A stretch of 14,591 bases of DNA, taken from the NCBI GenBank assembly GCA_934162925.1, contig CAKPJR010000017.1:1-14591 (forward strand). Reading direction: 5' to 3'. The translations under genes and the position numbers were made by a program. The first letter of the stretch is position 1, and each line of letters opens with the position of its first letter. The notes below the pieces were generated by a model. That model was given only the letters and a program-made list of their open reading frames with translations. It was not told the DNA's origin and made no database searches. Positions 1 to 6,157 of this stretch are shown one piece after another. This DNA is from an uncultured Clostridia bacterium (lineage in GTDB: Bacteria > Bacillota > Clostridia > TANB77 > CAG-508).

Positions 1-30
1 GTTTTGATTTCCTACTAATGCAATTTTCAT
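1..30 (-). CDS. feoB: Ferrous iron transporter FeoB, first 10 codons only
   Basis: Only the first ten codons are inside the window, reading MKIALVGNQN, the start of the G1/P-loop (GNxNxGKT/S) of the FeoB N-terminal GTPase domain. FeoB is the cytoplasmic-membrane Fe(II) permease. The ATG at 30-28 overlaps the feoA stop codon as TAATG, which implies translational coupling. The identification rests on the motif together with the feoA neighbour; the rest of the gene lies beyond the left edge. Confidence 0.85.
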   Translation of the reverse strand, partial: MKIALVGNQN

Positions 31-278
31 TATAGCACCTCCACATCAATGTTTTTCATTTCCTCTTTTCTAATGCAGAGTTCATAACCTCTAAGTTCTA
101 TATCAACAGGATCTCCCATTGGTGCAATTTTTTTAATTAAGATTTCTGTTCCTTTTGTTATTCCCATATCTAATAAATGTCTTCTTACTTCTGGTTTGTC
201 CAAATGCAAGCCTAAAACCTTTGCTCTTTGTCCTATTTTTAAATTACTTAACTGTGTGTGTTCTCCTTTTTTTAACAT
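30..278 (-). CDS. feoA: FeoA, small SH3-like ferrous iron transport protein
   Basis: This 82-residue cytoplasmic protein has the usual FeoA length and layout: a basic N-terminus, the stretch RRHLLDMGITKGTEI (around residues 32-46), then IAPMGDPVDIELRGYELCIRK near the C-terminal half, which matches the family pattern of an MG(I/L)xxG turn, a GDP(V/I) loop and a final RGxxLxLR strand. FeoA supports Fe(II) uptake by the FeoB permease. AAAGGAGA sits 7 bases before the ATG. Its stop overlaps the feoB start, so the two form an operon. I saw no clear Fur box upstream. Confidence 0.95.
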   Translation of the reverse strand: MLKKGEHTQLSNLKIGQRAKVLGLHLDKPEVRRHLLDMGITKGTEILIKKIAPMGDPVDIELRGYELCIRKEEMKNIDVEVL

Positions 279-313
279 TTGTATTCTCCTTTGTATAATT
301 ACTAAATTATTTC

Positions 314-342
314 ATATTAGATTATATTACCCATTCGGACAA
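314..342 (-). promoter_or_regulatory. Possible sigma-A promoter of feoAB
   Basis: On the minus strand TTGTCC (342-337) is separated by 17 bases from TAATAT (319-314), about 35 bases before the feoA start. The -35 is good and the -10 is moderate. A nearby TATAAT at 328-323 is badly spaced for this -35 but could act with another. A promoter is expected here because a terminator lies just upstream. Confidence 0.45.
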
Positions 343-357
343 GTATGATTATTTTTC

Positions 358-383
358 AAAAAAAATAAAGGGATTTTCCTTTA
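358..383 (-). terminator. Intrinsic terminator after the DUF2238-like gene
   Basis: On the minus strand a 6-bp stem TAAAGG/CCTTTA (383-378 with 371-366, 6-base loop) is followed by eight T (365-358). The first stem arm contains the TAA stop codon of the upstream gene. The plus-strand reading is also followed by a T-rich run, so it could work in both directions. It separates the 381-1657 pair from feoAB. Confidence 0.65.
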
Positions 384-1094
384 CTTTTTTATTTTTATTA
401 ATAACTTTTCTATCCAGCCTTTTTTATATTTTAGTGATATATATCCAATTGTTGACATTGTAAAAGCTCCTATACAGTCTACTATCAGGTCTTCCATTGT
501 ATCTTTTAAGGCTTCTCTTCCCATAAGAGCAGTTCCGTTTTCTAATGCAAATTTTTGCATGTTTAATCCTAATATTCCGTCAAATGTAAACTCATATATT
601 TCCCATATTACGCCAAGTGACACTGCAAAAGCAAAAGCAAATATTGCAACAAATATTGGTGATAATTCTACATGTACTCTTTCATGTTTATTTAAAATAT
701 TAACAAAAGAAAATCCTAATGCTCCTAGCATTGCTCCACTACATGTATGAAGTATAGTGTCCCAATGTGGCACTCTGTAATAAAAATTTCTTACTTCTCC
801 TAAAAATACAGCTCCCCACAAAAATAGTACGTACACGATATACATATTTGTTGGTATTACTATTTTTAGTTTTTTTGATAGCATATTCGGTAAGAAAAAT
901 GCTATTACTCCCAATATACATTGAGTAAGCATTAATATGTAGTCTGTTTTTACTCTTACTCCTTCTATTTGTTCTACATTTGTAGTTGGAGAAACAATAA
1001 TTTTATAAATTATAAATGCAATTGGAGCTATAAAGCTTATAAGTACAATTATTCCTATTATTGATTTCCAATCTCTTTTTTCTTTATTTTTCAT
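381..1094 (-). CDS. DUF2238/YjdF-like integral membrane protein
   Basis: This 237-residue protein has about six hydrophobic segments (roughly residues 12-32, 52-70, 80-97, 112-133, 146-166 and 204-222) and a basic C-terminal tail. The pattern DTILHTCSGAMLG, then VIWEIYEF, then KDTMEDLIVDCIGA resembles DUF2238 (E. coli YjdF-type) membrane proteins, which carry a histidine-bearing helix, a WE-x-EW-like helix and a DTxxDxxxxxxGA segment. These polar residues inside membrane helices suggest a buried site, but the family's function is unknown to me. AAGGAGGA lies 5-6 bases before the ATG. The gene follows the HD-domain gene by 35 bases and probably shares its promoter. Confidence 0.7.
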   Translation of the reverse strand: MKNKEKRDWKSIIGIIVLISFIAPIAFIIYKIIVSPTTNVEQIEGVRVKTDYILMLTQCILGVIAFFLPNMLSKKLKIVIPTNMYIVYVLFLWGAVFLGEVRNFYYRVPHWDTILHTCSGAMLGALGFSFVNILNKHERVHVELSPIFVAIFAFAFAVSLGVIWEIYEFTFDGILGLNMQKFALENGTALMGREALKDTMEDLIVDCIGAFTMSTIGYISLKYKKGWIEKLLIKIKK

Positions 1095-1129
1095 TTATTC
1101 CTCCTTAATCTATTATATGTATAACTTTC

Positions 1130-1657
1130 CTAAATATCATAAATATATGTTGCTTCTAAATCAGCTTCATGAGTATATAATGCAAGAGGATATTTTTTGT
1201 ATGCTTGTCCTATTGTTCCGTATAGTTCTTTTGGTTCTGTAAATCCCATATGCCATCTTATTGCATATTTTTCTTCTGGGGTTAGCTTTATAAATTCGCT
1301 AATCATCATTACAGATTTTTCTCCATGGCCATAAGGAATAGTATCTTCTATTGTATAATATGGTACTTGTTCCCATACCCCGTTATTTTTTACATTTCTA
1401 AAATCTGTTTTATAAAAATTTGTCTTACATATATCATGTAGTAATGCAACAATTTTAGCAGAATCATTGTCTTCTACTTTTGTTTTTAATATTTCATATA
1501 CTTTCATGCTATGCTCAAGCAAACCACCTTTAAAGTTTCCGTGGTATCTTGTACTCGCTGGTGCTTCAAAAAAGTCTGAGTTCTCTAAAAATTCTATTAA
1601 TTTATCCATTCCTTCTCTATTTGTTTCTTTTAATAATTTTATAAATTCTTCTTTCAT
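1130..1657 (-). CDS. HD-domain metal-dependent hydrolase
   Basis: The 175-residue cytoplasmic protein carries HD-superfamily motifs: a histidine in RYHG (H39), LLEHS (H49), the HD pair in ALLHDICK (H74-D75), YGHGEKS (H111), RWHMG (H136) and HEADLEATYI (H163, D166). The spacing of H...HD...H...H...D fits a metal-dependent phosphohydrolase or nuclease-like domain of the kind found in YhaM-related proteins, but without the OB domain. The substrate cannot be told from sequence. AAGGAG precedes the ATG by 6 bases, and a strong promoter lies about 40 bases upstream. It is the first gene of a two-gene unit with the membrane protein at 381-1094. Confidence 0.85.
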   Translation of the reverse strand: MKEEFIKLLKETNREGMDKLIEFLENSDFFEAPASTRYHGNFKGGLLEHSMKVYEILKTKVEDNDSAKIVALLHDICKTNFYKTDFRNVKNNGVWEQVPYYTIEDTIPYGHGEKSVMMISEFIKLTPEEKYAIRWHMGFTEPKELYGTIGQAYKKYPLALYTHEADLEATYIYDI

Positions 1658-1694
1658 CTTCTACTCCTTCTATTTATTGTTTAATATCATTATT

Positions 1695-1724
1695 TTTATA
1701 TCAAATTTAGTTGTAGTTTGTCAA
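1695..1724 (-). promoter_or_regulatory. Sigma-A promoter of the HD-hydrolase operon
   Basis: A perfect TTGACA (1724-1719) is followed after 18 bases by TATAAA (1700-1695, five of six consensus bases). It lies 38 bases upstream of the HD-domain gene's start and downstream of the terminator of the preceding gene, where a new promoter is needed. Confidence 0.8.
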
Positions 1725-1756
1725 TGAAAAGATAAAGGAGAGTCTCTTTTTAAGTC

Positions 1757-1793
1757 AAAAAAACAGCATAGCACCTTTTTTGGTACTATGCTG
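1757..1793 (-). terminator. Intrinsic terminator after the pilin-like gene
   Basis: On the minus strand a 12-bp stem CAGCATAGTACC/GGTGCTATGCTG (1793-1782 with 1775-1764), with one U-G wobble, closes a six-A loop and is followed directly by seven T (1763-1757). The wobble pairs only in the minus-strand transcript, which supports the orientation. It lies about 70 bases after the stop codon at 1862. Confidence 0.9.
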
Positions 1794-1861
1794 AATACAA
1801 AAGAAAATTTTTCTTGAGTTACTTGCTATTTTATTAATTTTTTTACATTTTTTCTGCCAAA

Positions 1862-3088
1862 TTATTGATTTTCGATTGTTATTATTGGACGGACGGCTAA
1901 CGAATTACTTTTACCATTAGCATTACCTGAAGAATCTATGTTGCATAAGAAATAGTCACCGAAGTCTATGCCTCCTGTTTCTCGGATGAAATTCACGCTG
2001 AACTGTACGCTGTCAGAACTCCCATACACAACACGTGAAGCTAGCCAATATGTTGCTCCCACGTTGTTTACTCCCCAATATGTCATTCTTACTAAATCTT
2101 GTTCAAAATTTGTGTCTCCTTCTAATACTACTCCATTACATGCTGAGTTCCATTTTGCTAAATTATCAGAACTATATTTTGTTGTTGTTGTTTCTTCTGA
2201 TGCTCCTACACTTCTTACTCCACTGTTTGTTGGAAGTCCTTCTAAATTTTTGCAATAATTATTTATTGTTGTTATTGCACTATTATATGATTCTATTGCC
2301 TGTGATAGCTGTGTATCTGAGTCGGTTGTTCCTTCTGCATATCCTAATCTTAATTCTCCCATTGCTGTTGGGCTTACTGCTTCTGCTGTTGAGCCATTAT
2401 CATATAATATAGTCCATTCATCTGTTGTTTTTTGTCCTTCTTTTCCTTTTGGTTCATATATTACCTCTAATTCTTCTGATTTATATGTTGTTGCATCACA
2501 TATTATTTTATATGCTTTATTGTCATATTTTGCATATATAAAAAATTTTGTAATATCTTTATTGTATGCTGGTATTAAAAGCTCCACTCCTAATGTTTCT
2601 GCCTCATCTACATCCGCTGTTAATGGATCGTCTTTAAACGAAAAGTTATCCAAGTCAATTATTCCATCTTCACCTACTAAAATTCTTCCATTTCCATCTG
2701 CTCCTAGTATATATTTTTCTAAGTCTCCATTATTTCCGCCATTTGCTTTTCCTATATATTCTATTGTTCCATCTTCCTTTACTCTGTATTTGTTTTCTTT
2801 TGGACTTGTATATATTCCATTTTTGCCTGACCACTCGCCAGTAGGCAAACTGCTATCCAATTTTGTAAAATCTACTTTTGCATTTTCTCCCATGGATGCT
2901 ACCACTGATTCCAATAGTTGCTCTTTTTCGGCTTCTATTATAGTTCTTGTTGCTGCATCTTGTGCTGTTGTAAATAGCCCTCCATTTAAGGCTACACTTA
3001 TTGTTACTCCTACTAATATTAACATTACTATTATTGTTATAATTAGGGCAATTAGAGTAATTCCATTTGTGTTCTTTAATTTTTCCAT
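1862..3088 (-). CDS. Type IV pilin-like surface protein with variable lectin-like C-terminus
   Basis: I prefer the ATG at 3088 (408 aa). It has GGAG 6 bases upstream and gives the N-terminus MEKLKNTNG followed by ITLIALIITIIVMLILVGV. That is a class III-signal-like prepilin leader: short basic leader, Gly cut site after residue 9, then a hydrophobic helix. Residue +5 is Ala instead of the usual Glu. The longer in-frame start at 3139 would read through a hairpin and has no ribosome binding site. The remainder is extracellular and acidic. The C-terminus (YWLASR ... LAVRPIITI) resembles DUF6273-like or sulfatase-modifying-like folds seen in large clostridial surface families. The last roughly 70 codons are GC-richer than the rest. 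The gene stands alone, between the repeat-rich gap and its terminator. Its function is unknown; adhesion or a minor pilin role is a guess. Confidence 0.75.
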   Translation of the reverse strand: MEKLKNTNGITLIALIITIIVMLILVGVTISVALNGGLFTTAQDAATRTIIEAEKEQLLESVVASMGENAKVDFTKLDSSLPTGEWSGKNGIYTSPKENKYRVKEDGTIEYIGKANGGNNGDLEKYILGADGNGRILVGEDGIIDLDNFSFKDDPLTADVDEAETLGVELLIPAYNKDITKFFIYAKYDNKAYKIICDATTYKSEELEVIYEPKGKEGQKTTDEWTILYDNGSTAEAVSPTAMGELRLGYAEGTTDSDTQLSQAIESYNSAITTINNYCKNLEGLPTNSGVRSVGASEETTTTKYSSDNLAKWNSACNGVVLEGDTNFEQDLVRMTYWGVNNVGATYWLASRVVYGSSDSVQFSVNFIRETGGIDFGDYFLCNIDSSGNANGKSNSLAVRPIITIENQ

Positions 3089-3097
3089 TTGTTTCTC

Positions 3098-3132
3098 CAT
3101 CCTTTCATATATCTTTTGTTTATGAAAGGATG
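3098..3132 (-). promoter_or_regulatory. 12-bp hairpin in the leader of the pilin-like gene
   Basis: A perfect inverted repeat CATCCTTTCATA (minus strand, 3132-3121) and TATGAAAGGATG (3109-3098) encloses an 11-base loop. It ends at the edge of the GGAG ribosome binding site of the ATG at 3088. There is no T run, so it is not a terminator. It could affect translation or mRNA stability. The structure is seen directly; the role is inferred. Confidence 0.6.
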
Positions 3133-3279
3133 TTATCATATGGCATTTTATTTTTTAATAGTTTTTATGTTTATTTATAATTATATATTTTTGTAAAAAT
3201 TGCACATACAAGATTGTATTCTTTTACAGGTATTCTATGTTAAACGGGCTATAAATTAAGATTGCCTCTTTCTTCGTCG

Positions 3280-3309
3280 AATTAATGAAAAATTTATTTT
3301 TCATTAATT
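3280..3309. repeat. 13-bp perfect inverted repeat
   Basis: AATTAATGAAAAA (3280-3292) and its exact reverse complement (3297-3309) flank a four-base TTTA. The stem is very AT-rich and directly abuts the next, larger inverted-repeat element. It could be part of that element or a remnant of another repeat. Confidence 0.65.
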
Positions 3310-3315
3310 TGTTCA

Positions 3316-3421
3316 AAGATAACATTATTAATTTTTACAAACAATGCGTCGACAGCCCTTTGAGGCGGGGAAATACCCGTGAGCTTGGAGACCATTGTTT
3401 TTAAAATTAATATGTTATCTT
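3316..3421. repeat. MITE-like element with ~29-bp terminal inverted repeats
   Basis: The left end (3316-3346, beginning AAGATAACAT and ending ACAATG) is nearly the reverse complement of the right end (3393-3421), with a two-base length difference. Between them is a roughly 46-base GC-rich core (3347-3392) containing GTCGAC and a small hairpin CGGG/CCCG around GAAATA. There is no coding potential. The shape suits a miniature inverted-repeat element or a structured RNA. I do not recognise the family, and no target duplication is obvious. Confidence 0.6.
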
Positions 3422-3426
3422 ATTTA

Positions 3427-3574
3427 ATTAATGTAGGGGCAGGCCCCGTGTCTGCCCGAACAAAATTAATATTAGGGTGATTTTTTGAAAGCAGCCGATT
3501 AAAATCGCCCCCTTCAAAATTTGCAATTATTTTTTATAATTTTTTGGGCGTATGCAATACGCCCCTACATTATT
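3427..3574. repeat. 148-base element bounded by TGTAGGGGC inverted repeats
   Basis: The ends ATTAATGTAGGGGC (3427-3440) and its reverse complement (3561-3574) match at 13 of 14 bases. Each end forms a GC-rich hairpin of its own: GGGCAG/CTGCCC (3437-3457) and GGGCGTAT/ATACGCCC (3546-3564). The interior has further imperfect palindromes around 3476-3528. From memory, TGTAGGGGC-type palindromes are common dispersed intergenic repeats in gut Firmicutes; I cannot verify copies here. Confidence 0.65.
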
Positions 3575-3584
3575 CAAATTTAAA

Positions 3585-3639
3585 AATTCAGGACAGTCCC
3601 CTTTTGTTATTCAACAAAAGAGGGACTGTCCCTAGAATT
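3585..3639. repeat. Long GGACAGTCCC palindrome, possible terminator of fbp
   Basis: GGACAGTCCCCTTTTGTT (3591-3608) pairs with 3613-3631 with a single-base bulge around a four-base loop, and weaker pairing extends to AATTC/GAATT at 3585-3639. In the minus-strand transcript the stem is followed by GAATTTTTAAATTT, so it could stop transcription from fbp about 90 bases upstream. The GGGACAGTCCC style resembles dispersed clostridial repeats. Confidence 0.6.
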
Positions 3640-3651
3640 TTCCTAGATATA

Positions 3652-3672
3652 GCGGGTCGCCGAGGGCGGCGC
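3652..3672. repeat. Short GC-rich hairpin (GGGTCGCC...)
   Basis: GTCGCC and GGCGGC pair (one G-U) around a GAG loop, followed by the GGCGCC palindrome. This island is almost entirely G and C inside AT-rich sequence, which suggests a mobile or dispersed repeat unit rather than local DNA. It has no coding content. Confidence 0.45.
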
Positions 3673-3718
3673 CACATACAATGTTTGCAATAAATTTTAT
3701 ACAATTTTGGTCTGAACA

Positions 3719-5687
3719 TTAAAAATTCTCTTTTATTTTTCCTTCTTTGTATGCATTCAATAATAGTTTTAGATCGTCTATTTCTTCTTGTATTTCTTTA
3801 CCTATATCTGTATCTGCAACTCTTTTTCTTTCTGTCTCTTTTGCATTTACCATTATATCATATTTAATGTCTTTTTCTTCTCTTATTGCATCTGCTTTTG
3901 AATCAAATGGTTCATTTGCAGCTAATATTAGTCCATAAGAATTGTATGTAAGCGTATATCCAGCCCTTCCTGTTTGCCCTCTATAGCTTTTTGCAAATCC
4001 TCCGATCTATTACTAGTAGTTTTCCATTTGCTTTTATAGGACTTTCTCCATCTTTTTCTTTGACTGGAATATGTCCATTTATTATATGTGAATTTTTTCC
4101 TTCCAATCCAAATTCTTTTAAAATTTTATCACATATTTCTTCATTTTCTATCAAAGTAAAATATGGATTTTTTATTTCATTATGTGTTTCTTTTTCTATT
4201 ACAAAATATCTTTCAAATGTAGCAGCCTTATTTTTTCCAAATAGCGGAGATTTAGGTCCACACCATAAGTACCACATTAAATCTATGGCATCCTTGCTTT
4301 TTTCTATTTGTTCCCTTTCAGAATATGCTTTTCTTACAATTTTTTCTAAGCAATCAAAATACTCTTTTCCTTTAAGTTCCCTTCCTAATATATCTACCTT
4401 TGAAAACTCTCCATTTTCTTCCATTGGGACACATCCATGAAATAATAGATTTGAATTAAAGCACTTATATATTGATGATTTTGAGTAAAGAAATGCTATA
4501 TGTTTATTAAGTGTTTCACTATTCTTAAAGGATTCTTGCAATCTATTTATTATTTCCTCTTCTTCTTTTGTCAATTTATATGGCTCTTTAGGATTAATCG
4601 TTGGAAAATTTGTGTCATTTAAATGATATATATTGTTACCTATTCTTACTGTTCCTTTATCATAGTCGATTTTGTCCAGTAGAAGTCGCTCTTGCATCTT
4701 GTATTCTGGATGTTCTTTTATAAGTTTTCCTTCTAATTTAAATTGTATTACAGCTATTGCTTTATGTAATTTTGCTATTGATATTTCATCGCTTCTTATA
4801 TATTTATTGTAATCATAAATTTTAGGCATAAATTTTTCACAGTCATCATTTTGATATGTTTTAAGAGCAAATGTTGTAAGCGGTCTTATATTTATTCCGT
4901 ATCCTTCCTCTAGTGTATCTATATTATCATATCTACTACATATTCTAATGACATTTGCTATGCATGCTTTATTTCCACACGCTGCTCCCATCCATAATAT
5001 ATCATGGTTTCCAAGTTGTATATCCAAACTATGAAAACTCATTAACGTATTCATTACTAGTTTTGCATTAGGTCCTCTATCAAAAATATCCCCTATTACA
5101 TGTAAATGATCTATTGCCATTCTTTTTATTAAATTAGATATTGCAACAATAAATTCATCTGCTCTATCTAATTCTATTATTGAACTTATTATTTGTCTAT
5201 AATATGTTTCTTTATCTGGTCCACATCCCTGTAAATGTAGAAGTTCATCTATTATATAGTCAAATCCCTTAGGCATGGCTTTTCTTACTTTTGATCTTGT
5301 ATATTTAGAGCTAACTTCTCTTGCTACTTCTATTAGTCTATATAAAGTTATACTATACCATTCTTTTAAGTCCTCTGATGTTTTCTTTATTAATGTTAGT
5401 TTTTCCTCTGGATAATAAATTAAAGTAGCTAAAGCACTTCTCTCGCGCTCTGTTATTTGATTATCAAATATATCTTCTATTTTATTTTTTATTATTCCTG
5501 ATCCATTATTTAATATGTGTGAAAAAGACCCATATTCTCCATGGATGTCACTCAAAAAAAGTTCAGTTCCTTTTGGTAAATTAAGAATAGCTTGAAGATT
5601 AATTATTTCTTCTGCCACTTGCCCTATATTGCTGTATTGCTTACTAAGTGTTTTTAAATGTCTTATTAGACTTTTATTGTCTTCCAT
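3719..5687 (-). CDS. fbp: Class III fructose-1,6-bisphosphatase, split by a +1 frameshift
   Basis: Fbp hydrolyses fructose-1,6-bisphosphate to fructose-6-phosphate in gluconeogenesis. Metallophosphoesterase motifs are intact: SDIHG (46-50), GDIFDRG (199-205) and GNHD (226-229). Frame 0 stops at 3981 after 568 codons, ending VIDRRICKKL. Dropping one C at 4004 restores VIDGGFAKSYRGQTGRAGYT and a further 80-odd residues ending at the TAA at 3721-3719. That gives about 655 aa, the normal class III length (about 640-670), with the conserved IDGGF and AGYTL segments. The downstream 94 codons have no stop or other damage, which argues against an old pseudogene. The gene starts one base after the preceding stop and is probably the last gene of the pth operon. 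The frameshift is programmed, or a recent mutation, or a sequence error. Confidence 0.9.
4002..4005 (-). other. +1 frameshift site in fbp at a CGG codon
   Basis: The minus strand reads GTA ATA GAT CGG AGG ATT in frame 0. The conserved protein requires GTA ATA GAT (C) GGA GGA TTT, that is, V-I-D-G-G-F, so one base (C, position 4004) must be skipped. Frame 0 meets TAG eight codons after GAT, counting CGG as the first. CGG is one of only two in-frame CGG codons in the window. Confidence 0.9.
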
Positions 5688-5688
5688 T

Positions 5689-6144
5689 TTAATTCTCCAT
5701 CTCTTTTATACTTTCTTCATTTTGTTTTTTCTTATCTTGCTCTTCTATTCTCTTCATTATTTTTTCTATTTGTAGATTCCAAGCTTTGGCTGGTTGTTTT
5801 CTATTATTTTCTTCATAGTCTTTTACTCCAGCAACAATAAACTTATATAGATTTTCTTTATTGTTTATAGCATTGTTATTAATATCTAAAAATTCAAATA
5901 GCTTCTTTTTTAATACAATTGATTTAGATGGTAGTTCAATTAATATTCTTAACCTTCTTAATAGCTCATATGTTACTATTGCTTCTTCTTCTGAAAGAAT
6001 TTTTTTACTTCTTTTTATGCATTCTTCTTGGTCTGCTTGGCTTAACAAAAAACTACACATAACTACTCTACAAAACATATCATCCATAGCTTTTATTTTT
6101 TCCTCTTTAGTTGGAGCTTTAATAGCCTCTCTAAAATTTTCCAA
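5689..6144 (-). CDS. Hypothetical protein, 151 aa, between rimO and fbp
   Basis: I do not recognise this protein. It starts with TTG at 6144, supported by AAGGGGG about 7 bases upstream. It is predicted soluble and mostly helical, with MDDMFCRVVMCSFLL near residues 20-34, a leucine-rich helix around 58-85 (TYELLRRLRILIEL), and a highly charged C-terminal tail rich in K, E and Q (about 128-151). There is no signal peptide or membrane segment. It begins 13 bases after rimO and ends one base before fbp, so it is cotranscribed and probably translationally coupled to fbp. No function is proposed. Confidence 0.7.
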   Translation of the reverse strand: MENFREAIKAPTKEEKIKAMDDMFCRVVMCSFLLSQADQEECIKRSKKILSEEEAIVTYELLRRLRILIELPSKSIVLKKKLFEFLDINNNAINNKENLYKFIVAGVKDYEENNRKQPAKAWNLQIEKIMKRIEEQDKKKQNEESIKEMEN

Positions 6145-6157
6145 CTTTTTTCCCCCT

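Larger units (their letters stand above)
3140..3718. other. Gene-free, repeat-rich 579-base gap
   Basis: No gene is supported in any frame between the fbp stop and the pilin-like leader. The stretch holds at least five separate inverted-repeat structures, listed individually. Several have GC-rich cores that contrast with the AT-rich surroundings. The remaining sequence (3140-3279 and 3673-3718) is AT-rich and presumably includes the pilin-like gene's promoter; a weak candidate is TTGTAT-N18-TATATA near 3179-3210. Confidence 0.7.

Noticed and set aside
279..357. Riboswitch or Fur box upstream of feoA
   Set aside because: The leader is short, with no complex pairing, and I saw no convincing Fur palindrome.
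2035..2412. Plus-strand open frames such as this Leu-rich 125-codon one
   Set aside because: They lie antisense to strongly supported minus-strand genes, have low-complexity Leu/Ser/Phe content expected from the complement of AT-rich coding DNA, and lack ribosome binding sites.
3089..3139. Start of the pilin-like protein at 3139
   Set aside because: There is no ribosome binding site, it includes the hairpin arms, and the family-typical leader begins at MEKLKN (3088).
3280..3672. CRISPR array
   Set aside because: The repeats are palindromic, differ from one another and are not regularly spaced direct repeats.
3747..3938. Plus-strand 63-codon frame in the apparent gap after fbp
   Set aside because: The minus strand here encodes the conserved C-terminal tail of Fbp in the +1 frame, so this is its shadow.
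3985..4003. -1 slippage on the AAAAAG run next to the fbp break
   Set aside because: The restored frame requires +1 (skip one base); a -1 slip leads to the wrong frame, and the run lies after the point where IDGGF must already be read.
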